This document shows, in pieces, positions 47,817-59,234 of a DNA stretch of 64,000 bases; the first letter of the stretch is position 1; every line of letters begins with the position of its first letter. Origin of the DNA: Abelmoschus esculentus (Eukaryota > Streptophyta > Magnoliopsida > Malvales > Malvaceae); the NCBI GenBank assembly GCA_035048815.1, contig JAUCBN010000034.1, positions 11,324,737 through 11,388,736 on the forward strand, in the 5' to 3' direction. Position numbers and translations under genes: made by a program. Below the pieces are notes generated by a model that ran no database searches, was not told the DNA's origin, and was given only the letters and a program-made list of their open reading frames with translations.

Positions 47817-48376
47817 TTACGGGTATTCAAACGGTTAATTCGATCGGTGATCGAACCGAATTACTAATAACCGAATCAATCGAATTTTTAAAATCTTTAA
47901 CCTTTAATCGAACCGAACTTTTTTTGAAATATATTAACCGAACCAAACAAATTTCGGTTAATTCGGTCGGTTTTCGAATTAACCAAAATTTATTAATTTT
48001 CTTATTTTTTATTCAAAGTTATTACACAATAAAAATTATTGAAAATAATTTTTAATTTACGAAGATAAATTGACATTTAATTTAAATAATATCTAAACAT
48101 AGATAAAAATATTAAAATTTTAGATTAAACATTATGATAAAACAAAACAAGTTGGATATGGGCTTAATAATAATATATATTGTATATTTAATATTTATTA
48201 TATTTCGGCTAATTCAGTTAATTAACCCGTTTCGAACCGAACTAACCGTTAACCGAATTTTTTAAAAAATTTTAACCATTCACCGACCGAACAAAATTCG
48301 GTGGCCGACCGTTTTAACCGAATTAATTTGGTTTGATCGGTTAATTCGGATTAGCCGACCATTTGAACACCCCTAA
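47817..48376. repeat. AGGGGTG-ended foldback repeat with TTCGGTTAA words, copy 2
   Basis: It starts TTACGGGTATTCAAACGGTT and ends ACCATTTGAACACCCCTAA, again inverted ends. The body has TTCGATCGGTGATCGAACC, TTTCGGTTAATTCGG and AACCGAACTAACCG words and an AT-rich centre, as at 17018-17524. Confidence 0.6.
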
Positions 48377-48727
48377 AATTAATTAATCTCATAAGTTAAA
48401 ATTTTATTGAGTTTATTCTAAAAAAAACTAAACTCAAATGTCTTTAAAAGTTTAAGATAAATCTTTAAAGTTTTTATCGAATTAATATTAGAAGCAGTTT
48501 AATATTCTATTTTTCTGACCTCCGATCACTTAAAAATTTATATCATTTAAAATATAGATTATAAATTTGTATCATTTAAAAGTTTAGGATGAATTTATAA
48601 AGTTTCCGTCGATTTAATATTAGGAGCAGTTTGTTACATTATTTTGTACAAGTCATTTAACTTCAGTGATTAAAGGAACGATTATTGTTCCTAGAGGTCA
48701 CGAGTTTGAGCATCAATAATGTCAGTA

Positions 48728-48890
48728 GACAGAGATGGGGTATATAGGGGTGGAGAGCGAAGAATTTTTTTTCACTTTTGTCTCCCTGTTTAAATTTTTT
48801 TTTAAATGATTTTTTTATGAATTTGCCTCCTACTTATAAACATTTATGTTTTACCCCCCTCAACCCCAAATCTTAGTTCTATCCATGCTA
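48728..48890. repeat. Interspersed repeat (CCCCTCAACCCCAAATC), copy 2
   Basis: The same blocks as at 4236-4412: AGAGATGGGG, AGGGGTGGAG, a T-run, TTTTGTCTCCCTG, ATGAATTTGCCTCC, AAACATTTATG, TTTTACCCCCCTCAACCCC and AAATCTTAG. Confidence 0.55.
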
Positions 48891-50270
48891 GTAGAGTGAT
48901 TGAACGATCAATTGTCCAATGATTAAGAATATAATACTCTAAAACATATATTACTGTAATCGTTGTTAGTTGATTAAAAAAATTGTATCATTTGAAATGT
49001 ACATGGAAATCAATCTTCGTTTGTTCTAAACGAAATTAAACTTAAATACGATTATAATTATGTATGGACTATTTTCTAATTATTTATATAAAATAGTTTG
49101 TATTTTTTTTACTCATTGCCTATGTATAAAATCTTTGATAAATTTTATAAAGTTGGTTTTATCTCTTTGAATCATTCTAAAATTCTTCTAAACATATATC
49201 ATATTAATGATAATAAATATATTCATCCACCCTAACTTCACCTAATACAAAGAAAATTATATTCCATTTTTATTAAAATAATATTATTAAGACGAATGCA
49301 TGTCAGACAAATATGAGATAAATAATATCTTAAACTCATTATTTACTCACGACTCACAGTGTGTATAACTTTTAATATCTACGTCCATCAATTACCCATT
49401 AAATTATATCCATACTTACGCCATTGAAGCGAATTTAGTATAAAATTCGTAAAATTATATATGTATTAGAATATACTTACGCTTAAAGACCGAATATAAA
49501 ATAATTATAATTATATACTCGATTTACATCGTTTATCGATATAAGACAATTCACGTAATGTGTCGTAGAATATGATGTACCGAAGGAACATTGTAAAATG
49601 AATAACAAAGTCTCAGATTTACTAAAATAAAATAAATAATGGGTAATGATTCTTAATTTTTGAATAATATATCGGGTTGAATTTATTATAAAATAAAATA
49701 AAAAACACTCCACATATAATAAAAATGTAGTACGAAAAAATAAAATAAAAATAAAAAATAAAATATCAGACTAACAAAACACGTCTAATGAGCTGCAACG
49801 ATATGGATAAAGTGAAACACTAAAAAATGATAACAATAAATGCACTTACATTCTTAAGGATTGAGGTAGGAATAGCGAGTGAAATTAATAATTTTATAAG
49901 TTATTTTATAAAATAGATCTGATTTACATCGAGAAACGAATCATAAACGAGATCAAACTATTAAAAGATCACTGATAATCGTAAACTAAAACCAAACGTC
50001 GTGAGAAACCATCACGAGTAAAGATCTACCACAAAAGTAGGTGAAAATATATCATAAAACATAAAAATATAAAAAAGAATATACCACAAAAATAGATAAA
50101 AACTAAAAAAACATAAAAAAAGAGAGAAAGAAATGAATGTTAAAAATCGAGAAATAAAAATATAACTATCAATGATCAATATAAAAATTGATATCGTTGT
50201 TAGTTAAATAAAAAAAAATAAAAGAAAATAAATAACAAAATCCTAAATGAAATAATAATGGAGAAGATCC

Positions 50271-50480
50271 CAAATTGTGTGGGTGATTGCAAGAAAACAC
50301 ATTGCAACAAAAGCAATGGAGAAGATCCCAACAAGAAAAAACTTATCAACAAATAATTTTTAATTAAAAATAAATAAATAGATAATCACTAAAACTTTTG
50401 GATTTTTTATTACAAAAAATGAGAAAAAAAACGTTGGTCATTAGACTTGGCAAATTTAATATGAGATCTGAATCGATTTA
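50271..50480 (+). repeat. Direct repeat, left copy
   Basis: It starts AAATTGTGTGGGTGATTGC and includes ACATTGCAAC, AGCAATGGAGAAGATCCC, ATTAAAAATAAATAAATAG and CATTAGACTTGGCAAATTTA. The right copy is at 51318-51539 with a few small differences. Confidence 0.7.
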
Positions 50481-51317
50481 ATTAAATCGAGAGATGATTC
50501 AAATTTGATCCAAAATAAATTAAATTTGATCTAGTGTTGTAATACAACGAAGGTCATCTGAAGTGAGATTCCGGGTGATGTATGGAAAACATTTCCGAAT
50601 GGAGGAACCCGATGTTGTGTGGACGCGGGCCTCATTCGAAGATGCTTGATGTAACATTTCAAGCATGAGATTTGGAGGATCTCGATGTTTTGTGGACGTG
50701 GGTCTTAATCTCTGAGTGTAGGATCTCGATGTTGTGTGGATGCGGGTCTCACTACTTTGTGATTTTTGGTTGATATGTATATGCTTTGTGTGATAGTATG
50801 CATTCATGGTGTCATGTGTTTAGGCGATTATGGTAGCGACATCATATCATGCACGATAAAACATGTGTTGCATTGCTTATTCATGATATGTGCGATGTTG
50901 GTAGACTGACGGTATACTCACTGAGCTTCTGTAGCTCAGCATTTCGAGATGTGTTTTCGTGCGTAAGTTAGGTGAAGTCGAGGACCGGAGGAACACCATC
51001 GAGGTTGGGATTTAAACATTGACTTAGTGTCAGAGTACAAACACATCATGTATTTGGGCTATGTACTTATAGAACCTATATGTGTTGTAACTCTTTTTTA
51101 AATTAGGTCGAATATTTTTAATTGTCTATAATTATTTTAGAGCTCCAACTGTTTTGAATTTTTTGGATTTATACATTTGAAATGAATTTGAATTAAATGA
51201 ATTTATTATTTGGGCTTTGAAAACGAAAATTTTAAGATACAGGTTTTAGACTGAAGGCCTAATGTGACATTTAAATCAAAAGTGTTATAGTTAAAATCAA
51301 ACTATATATATAAAATA
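50481..51317. mobile_element. Probable retroelement fragment between direct repeats
   Basis: Base composition is more balanced than the flanks. It contains three near-copies of a GATCTCGATGTTGTGTGGA block (50601-50750), GGTATACTCACTGAGC and TGTAGCTCAGCATTTCGAG, and GATGTTGGTAGACTGACGG. These words look like LTR sequence of plant Gypsy elements, but no PBS, PPT or coding domain is visible. The call is tentative. Confidence 0.3.
50601..50750 (+). repeat. Three imperfect copies of a GATGTTGTGTGGACGCGGG block
   Basis: Copies start near 50601, 50673 and 50718. Each reads GGA(T/C)C(T/C)CGATGTT(G/T)TGTGG followed by A(C/T)G(C/T)GGG(T/C)CT. Spacing is uneven (72 and 45 bp). Confidence 0.6.
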
Positions 51318-51539
51318 TGAATTTGTGTGGGTGATTGCTAGAAAAAACATTGCAACAAGGGCAATGGAGATCCCAATAGGAAAAACTCATCAACAAATAA
51401 ATTTTAATTAAAAATAAATAAATAGATAATCAAAACTTTAGGATTTTTTTTATTACAAAGAGTAAAAATAAATAAATAAATAAAAGCACACGTATATCAT
51501 TAGACATGTCGAATTTAATATAAGATCTGAATTGATTTA
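51318..51539 (+). repeat. Direct repeat, right copy
   Basis: The same blocks as 50271-50480: ATTTGTGTGGGTGATTGC, ACATTGCAACAAGGGCAATGG, AAAAATAAATAAATAGATAA and CATTAGACATGTCGAATTT. Small indels separate the two copies. Confidence 0.7.
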
Positions 51540-54500
51540 TTCGATCAAAACTCAAAATTGATTTGAATATAATAATTTAAATTTGACTCGAAATCAATTG
51601 AATTCAATCTAAATTTTAGTTTAAACAAAAATAGACTCAAATCGATTTTACCCGAATTGAAAGCAACTCGAATTGGAGGTAACCAAAAATAAAGATTGGA
51701 CGTGAAGTATGCACAATTCACTTGAAAACCTAACTCGGCTTGAAAAGCTGACTGAAACTGATTGATCTCTTGTTAATCCGATATTAACCCAACCAAAAAT
51801 CAATTGACCCAAAAATAACCGAATCGATATTAACCGAACTGAAAGTCAACGAAATTGATATTAATTAAAACAAAAGTCAATTGCAATGAGAATTAACCGA
51901 TTCGATCCTCTACTTGAATCAAAATCACTACAAACTTGAACTAAAATCGAAAATCTAAATCAAACTCAAACTAATTCAAACCAAATTTAAATTTATTATG
52001 GTTAGAACTGATATGATTCGAATTAAATCTAAATCGAATGATTCATTTATCACCTCTACGCATCATCCCATTTTCATTAATGCCCGAAACGTTAAAACTC
52101 TTCAATAATCCAAATCTAAACTAAAAATAAGTAAAACCATGTAGTTTATTACAAAGTTTTAGGAAGACATTAACTTCACATCTAGGTTTCATCGATGTAA
52201 TGGAAATTGGAAATAGAACAAATCTCCAGAAGGATATGACCTTTCCATGAAATAAATTGGATAATATAAAAAAAAACTTTAAAATTAAATAAAATGTTTA
52301 CATTAATCAAAAAGTTAAATTCTTATCGATTGATAATAAAGTTAGTATTTTTCATTAGCATGTTTTTTTTATCATAATCACAAATATTTAAAAAAAATCA
52401 AAAATAAAAATGGAAATGTGATGAATGGAAAACAATCTCTTTTTCTTTCAATCATACCCTTCTTGCCATTTATTTGAGTTTAAACCATTGACTGTAAGAA
52501 TATGCTTCTTCTTCTTTTTTTGTCTTAATCCTAAAAGCAATAAAAACAAACATACTTTTTCTGTTTGTTATTCCGTGTCTGAATTTTCTAGGAAGCTGCT
52601 TGGAAACCGTAGTCCTTTGGGTGTGGCATAGTAATCAAACAAATAAATAATTTCAAATATTAATACAAAATTTACATAAAAAATAAATAAATATCTAATA
52701 GTATCAATCTGTGTAAACACCAATTGTTAAAAGTGAGATTAAACAAGTCAAAATCCCAATGAGTTTAACCATTGGTTCAAGTGATAGGTAGTTTGGTTCC
52801 GTTTAAGTAAGTTTTAGGTTTGAGACATTGTGTGACTCACACACCAAACTAGGTATACAACCCGGATCAATTCGGATTAATTAGACCAAGGCCTTAAAAA
52901 CCGAAAAAACAATAAAAAAACCCAATAAGTTTAGGCTAAATAACAACGATAATAATAGGAGAAAATACCAAAAGTGGAAAAAAATCATAAACGGGTTTAA
53001 TTTAAGGTTTATGAATTTATAATTTAGAGTTTAGAAATTATTATTTGTATTTAGATTTTAGGAAATAGGGTTTAAAGTTAAAATTTTGATTTTTTTAAGT
53101 GAAATTATATATATATATATATGCTTGTAGAGTTTTTTTACTGACAATACATAGAATAATAACCCTAATACTAACACGGGTAATTATTTCATATACTAAC
53201 GGTGAGAATTAAAATTTTTTACAAGTGTATTATTTTTAGGGTTTAGAGGTTGAGGTGTTGGGGTTAGAATTTATGGATAATGATTAAAATTTAAGATTAT
53301 AGGTTAAAACCTAAATCCTCGCATATTATCTTAACAATTAAATCCTAACTTTTAAACCTAAACTTTAACCATAAATCGTAAATTATAATGATTATCTCTA
53401 AATTTTAAACGCATTCAATTAAAATTTAACTCTACATGCTAAATTAAACCCTAAAATTAAAATATTTATAAAATTTTATAATTCTATATTAATGCATTGA
53501 ATATAAATCTTAATAATAATTTTTTTTAAAATAATGTAAAAATTTTCTAAAAAATGAAAATGATTGTTCTTATCATCAATTTTAGTTGCATTAAGAAATG
53601 GGAGGAAAGGAAAAAAAAATTATGATAGGATTTCAATTCATCATGTTATTTATGGTCTTATTTAATAAGATTTATTAATTTAATGACAGATAAGAAACAT
53701 GTCAAGATTCATATTTTTAAAATAAAAAAATACGAAAATTCACTTTAAAAAAAATTAAATAAAAATTTATTATTAAATGAGACAATGAATGACACGATAA
53801 TCAGACCCATCTAATAATTTGAATTATTTAAAGATAATTTATAATATTTTAAAACGCCTTTATAACTCTTATGTCAAAACCTTTTAATATCAATAAGCTC
53901 TTATTAGCAGCTTTTCAAAATTAGAGACTTCACTCTAATCTATTATTTATCAAATATCTAAACTAACAGATTTAATTAATTAAATCTCTAATTTTAACTC
54001 AAGTCATTATTTACCGAATAAAATCATTATTTAGTAACAACTAAGCGATTAACATAAAACTAATTATTTGTTCAATCTCTTACATGGTAAAATAGAAAGA
54101 ATTAAAAGGTTTAGACCAGGCTAGTAGTGTTAATTTACAATTTTAAAATAAATTCAATTTTTTTAAAAAATACTTTTAAAGTAAAATATTTTTTTTTAAA
54201 TAATAGCCTAAAATACTTTAATATAGTTATTTAAAAGACCATAAATGTAATTTATTTTAACGAATAATCTAATAATATGAGACACTAAATCATATAAGTA
54301 ACGTTAAAAAGTTAAAATATTTATATAAATATAATGAATTAAATTAAAAATTATCCAATAATACATTTTTAGTATTTAATTTAATATAATTGATCACAAA
54401 TTAAATATTAATAACTATAAAAATATAAATATAGTATATTTTAAAATTGTAATAAAACTCGTTAAAACAACCTTAATAAAATTTAATCATGAGATAACAA

Positions 54501-54792
54501 GAATTAATTACTAAGGGGAAAAACAATTATATAAAAGAGACAGGCTCGGATAACAAAAGATTTTTTTCCCATTGTAACCAGTGATTAAGGCGGCCGAGTT
54601 AAATCAGGAGTACGGCAACATGTTTTAGCAACTGCCTATGTTTTGACAGATCAGCACGTTCCTTTCCACCACCAGGTAATAATCCTCTGCGGACACCTCA
54701 AAATAACACAACAATGTTGGGAAGTTACTCTGGCTGGGATTGACAGGACGTGAGGATTTTATTTATTTATTTATTTATTAGTTTTATGGGGA

Positions 54793-54799
54793 TATAAAT
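54793..54799 (+). promoter_or_regulatory. TATA box of the GT17 gene
   Basis: TATAAAT lies 300 bp upstream of the ATG at 55093. That leaves a leader of about 270 nt, which contains a GA-rich tract at 54877-54909 (AGGAAGAGGAAGAG, then GAAGAAGAAG). Confidence 0.4.
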
Positions 54800-55092
54800 C
54801 CTTCGTTTATCTTTGGAATTGAAGAATCCTGGTGAAGGAGCGAAAAAACACCAAACGGCTATTATTGACGTTACACAGGAAGAGGAAGAGGAAGAAGAAG
54901 AAGAAGAGAATTCAAGTCATTGTTAAATCTTTACTGGGTTTTTATTTTCCTAGATTTTCTCTCCTAAGAAAATCTGGGATGATTCTTTTCTCGATTCTCA
55001 GAAAACCAAAGTTTAAACCTTTAGCATCACCATCTTTTATATAATAAAGTTTTGATTTTTAAAGTTGTAATCTTTGTTGCTTTGTTTTAATC

Positions 55093-56674
55093 ATGTCTGA
55101 CGGCTACTCTAATTCAAAGAAGACAGATGATATTTGTGAACAAGTTTTTGGACAGGTATTTTTTCTGCTTTCAACTCAATTTGGGGTTTGTCTTGGATTA
55201 ATGGCCAATGGGTACTTTTTTTTCTCTTGAGTTTGCTTAATATCTAGTTTTTTCTCGCCATGTTTGGGGGGTTCTAGTTTGGTAATTGTCTGAAATCAAT
55301 GGAAAACTGGGGAAATCTTTTCTCAGAAAATCATATGCTCTAGTACTCATAAAAACTGATTGGCAATGTATTTGAAAGGAACAGGAAAATTATCTGGTTT
55401 TTATTTCCTATCTGATGATGTTTTTAAGTAGAGACATAATTGATGTTCTGCAGGAATATGATGTAGCCTGTAGGTTCCTTTTTGATCAATCCTAGATTAA
55501 GGATGTCTTTGCTTATTTTTAATGTTTATGCTTAATTTGTTCATCTTTGAAATTTTGCTTTGTCTATAATCTGCAGCAGGCATCCTTTGCGGCACTGACT
55601 ATATCTCGGTTGCGGTGTATGTTGCGGGGGATCGATATTCGGGTTTGTATCGTCTTCTTCGTGGCGATCCCGGTGTTCATCTTCGGCATATATTTGCACG
55701 GTCAGAAGATCACTTATTTCCTGAGACCACTATGGGAATCACCTCCTAAGCCATTCCATGAAATCCCTCACTATTATCACGAGAATGTGACAATGGAGAG
55801 ACTCTGCAAGCTCCATGGATGGAAAATCCGTGAGTCCCCTAGACGAGTCTTCGATGCAGTGTTGTTCAACAACGAGATCGACATCCTCATGCTTCGTTGG
55901 AACGAACTGTATCCGTACATAACACAATTTGTTCTTCTTGAGTCCAATTCGACATTTACTGGCATACCAAAACCATTGCTTTTTGCTGGAAACAGACATC
56001 AATTTAAGTTCATCGAGCCTCGTTTGACATATGGGGTGATTGGTGGGAGGTTCAAGAAGGGTGAAAATCCTTTCGTTGAGGAAGCATATCAGAGAGTTGC
56101 ATTGGACCAGCTTCTCAGAATAGCCGGAATAGAAGACGATGATTTATTGATAATGTCCGATGTGGATGAGATCCCTAGTGCACATACAATTAATCTATTG
56201 AGATGGTGTGATGATATACCGCCTGTCATTCATCTTCAGTTGCGTAACTATTTGTACTCTTTCGAGTATCATCTCGACAACAAAAGCTGGAGAGCCTCAG
56301 TCCATAGGTACAAGTTGGGCAAGGTTAGATATGCTCATTATCGTCAAGCCGATATCTTGTCCGATGCAGGGTGGCATTGTAGCTTTTGTTTTCGGTACAT
56401 TAGTGAGTTTATATTCAAGATGAAAGCTTACAGCCACACCGATCGAGTGAGGTTCTCTCACTACTTGAACCCCAAAAGGATTCAGGATGTAATATGCAAA
56501 GGGGCTGACCTATTCGACATGATTCCTGAAGAATACACGTTCAAGGAGATCATCGGGAAGATGGGACCTATACCCCGCTCGTATTCAGCTGTCCATCTTC
56601 CAGCATATCTGTTGAACAACGCAGAGAAATACAAATACCTTTTGCCTGGAAACTGCAGAAGAGAAAGCGGCTGA
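55093..56674 (+). CDS. GT17 family N-acetylglucosaminyltransferase-like protein, 386 aa
   Basis: Two exons: 55093-55155 and 55577-56674. GT17 includes the mammalian enzyme that adds bisecting GlcNAc to N-glycans (MGAT3); the plant acceptor is not established. Residues 44-61 (VCIVFFVAIPVFIFGIYL) form the signal anchor of a type II Golgi protein. The catalytic domain follows from WESPPKPFHEIPHYYHENV through FDAVLFNNEIDILMLRWNEL and FVLLESNSTFTGIPKPL to the acidic LLIMSDVDEIPSAHTINLL (Asp216, Asp218, a likely metal and donor site). It ends with WHCSFCFRYISEFIFKMKAY and the short tail LLPGNCRRESG. The first exon encodes MSDGYSNSKKTDDICEQVFG, typical of the plant family. The second exon begins at a CAGCAG tandem acceptor, so isoforms with or without one Gln (385 or 386 aa) are expected. 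Confidence 0.93.
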
Positions 56675-58400
56675 ATCGAGAAAATGGCCTTGCTCGGAAG
56701 TCTTCAATCACAAGCTGTTTGCCTCACCGGTAACAGCCTGCATTAGCCATTTGATGGCTATGGTGTGTAACATTGCTAGAATTTTACCTTTATTATACTG
56801 AAAGCTAGGCAGAACCATGACTGTGAGGGGAAACTTGCTATATGTTGTCTTTTCGAAGTCGAATAATTTCTTCCATTGTGGAGACACATCCTATTTCCCA
56901 ATCCGATAACTTGGTCCGGATCGAATGACATTTTCACTGGATTCACATTAATGATTAGAATGTCATTTTCCCAGATCTTTCCTTGATCTTGAACTATTGA
57001 TCCATAACCTGTTGACATGTACCATTGGACATTCTTCCAATGATCATATTGCTGAATTATTCATCCATTTCTTTATTTTACTCTTTTTTATTAGCCTAAC
57101 AATTATTTCTTTTCAAAAAAGAAGTAATTATAATTCAGAATAAGACATTGAGCACCTTGGATGGTGCAAAGTAGTCTATTTTTCTCAGCATACAGGAAAT
57201 GTGGGGGTCTTTTCCTTTGTCATAAAAAAATAAAGTAAACTTCTTTTTGACTAAAACTCAGTTCAATAACATTAAACAAATGACACCCACAATCTTCTAA
57301 CACAAGTGCATTTAGGACAGAACAGAGTTTGCAATTTCTTTAGGGTAGTTGAACACACAATCTTGGTGTTTTCTGTCATATTCCCAACCTCTGGACAACA
57401 CAGTAAAGCCTTGTTTACATAAGAAATGTATCAAAATTAGATGAACTGACTTGAATATCTTTCAGTTTTCTGATTCAAGCAAATGTGTTGGGCTGCTTTA
57501 GGCTTTGCACCCTCCTCCCTTGACTTTTTTTGCCTGGTGCCTAACCCTGCATTAATCAATTTCCATATATTATGTCTGTATTTATTACATTAAGTTTTTA
57601 CATGTTACAAATTTCAATATGTTTATACATATATTTATATGTTTAGTATTTTTTTGTAAAAGAAATCTGACAAATTTATAGGTAGAAAATGGTGATTATG
57701 GATTTATGATTGATGCATGCATTTGTGGTAGTGATTGAAGCCTCTTTTCTGTTAACTTGCAAACTATGAGCCATCCAATTAGAGGCTTCACATTATCATG
57801 ATATTTATTTATTATTATCTTCCAATATTTGAGAGAATAGGATTGAATCCTAGCTTCTAAAGAAGAGATAAAATCTATATCCTTGTCTCAAATGTTCTAT
57901 AAAGAAATTTATGTAAGTTCTAAATTAAAAATATCTGATAATTTATTTTAAAAAAAAAAATTTAATTGTTGTGTATACTATTCAACAGTTATATTGTTTA
58001 GATATCAATTATATGAAAATTATAAAAATGCGTAAAAATCACACACACATATCACATTTTGTTTTTATTAGAACAAATCAAGTTTAGAGATAGACTCGAG
58101 TATTATCAAGTTCCTACATGAAGGTAAGTTAAGAGACATAAAAACTTGTTGTCGTGCTTTAGAAAAAGACGATAACATTAATCTCACATTAAAAAGTAAA
58201 AGGAAGGTCTTGAGATATATAAACGATGTTGTTGTACATCTTATCAGACATATCTTTTGGTAAGAAGATAATAATCTTGTAGTATTATGCTTCAACGCAC
58301 TTTACAATACTTAAGCCGATCAAAGAACTATAAATTTAAACATTAAATAAATTAAGGTTTGGCCCTCTAATAATTCATTACTTTCTTTAAATTCAATATT
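56675..58400. other. 3' flank of the GT17 gene and intergenic DNA
   Basis: The first 200-400 bases are probably 3' UTR. The remainder is AT-rich with no gene or RNA gene recognised. Confidence 0.5.
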
Positions 58401-58407
58401 TTGATCC

Positions 58408-58470
58408 TTTCAATATTAATAATCCTAACTCTTGTCTCTTTCAATATTAACAATCCTAACTCTTGTCTCT
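58408..58470 (+). repeat. 31-bp tandem duplication
   Basis: CAATATTAATAATCCTAACT with its tail CTTGTCTCT is followed 31 bp later by the same unit with one difference (TAACAATCC). Non-coding. Confidence 0.75.
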
Positions 58471-58487
58471 GGTACAACTGGATGATT

Positions 58488-58529
58488 TGTTTGCTGAGGC
58501 ACATATCGATATTTGTGCCTCAGCAAACA
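58488..58529. repeat. Perfect 16-bp inverted repeat with 10-bp spacer
   Basis: The left arm TGTTTGCTGAGGCACA and the right arm TGTGCCTCAGCAAACA are exact reverse complements around TATCGATATT. The palindrome is GC-balanced within AT-rich DNA and directly follows the 31-bp tandem duplication. It is not followed by a T-run, so a terminator is unlikely. Confidence 0.85.
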
Positions 58530-59234
58530 GCGTCGAGACTGAACTTTGGATCGCACTCGGAAAACCTCTAAACTTATTCCTTTTGCTTTTGGCATCGGTA
58601 TCTGATCCTAGGATACTGCTAGAGGAGACCGAAACATATCTAATCCCATGTCTAATTATGTAACACTTGAGCATGAGAACTGAACCGACAAATCTACTTT
58701 TTTGAATAGAACAGACATTGATGCATCAATGCATGTAATGAAATCCCTTTTTGTTCCATGTGGAATTGAGATCCCAAATCCAACATTTTGGATCATTACA
58801 GGATCAATGGCTACAGAAGTTTGTTTCAAGATGTTCTAATGCCAGAAGATTTAACAGGAAATTTGACAAAAAGTAAACACTCATCAGAGAAAAGACTCGG
58901 ATAGCAACACTCTAAAACATCACAATAAACATGTGATGGATTTTAAGAATCCAATTAACATTTTATTTGCACTCCAGCCAGTTTCTTTCTATATAATGCT
59001 GCATTTTATCTTTTATCTGTTCAAGAAACACAAGGGGTTTTAATCAGAGAACGTGAATTATCTTAACGATAATAACTTGTATAATTCAGATCCTGTTTTG
59101 GATCATAATCTACGGGTTACCCGCTTTCCACTACTTGTCTTGTGTCCTTGAATCAAAAGGAAGGACGAACCGGCACCATACTAAACACATCATACTGGAG
59201 AATTTCTTAGTGTTTGGTTCCTCATGTTGCAAAT
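58530..59234. other. Intergenic DNA and probable 3' UTR of the CRM gene
   Basis: No gene is seen. The part from about 59000 to 59234 probably belongs to the 3' UTR of the minus-strand CRM gene. Confidence 0.45.

Larger units (their letters stand above)
48891..54790. other. Gene-poor AT-rich region with repeat fragments
   Basis: About 6 kb without a recognisable gene. It holds a separated direct repeat (50271-50480 and 51318-51539) around a less AT-rich insert with retroelement-like words, and AAATCGA or CGAATT word-rich decayed repeats at 51490-52060. A stretch at 52990-53460 carries scattered GGGTTTAGAG and AACCCTAAA words. Open frames here are short and featureless. Confidence 0.65.

Noticed and set aside
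54832..55044. 70-codon basic open frame upstream of the GT17 gene
   Set aside because: It lacks an ATG at its first codon and its Lys/Arg run comes from the GA-rich 5' leader.
57480..57540. miRNA precursor
   Set aside because: The CT-rich stretch has no adequate inverted partner nearby.
58463..58674. Small protein-coding genes on either strand over the palindrome
   Set aside because: The two frames are mirror products of the inverted repeat and the following open stretch. There is no domain, promoter or splice signal.
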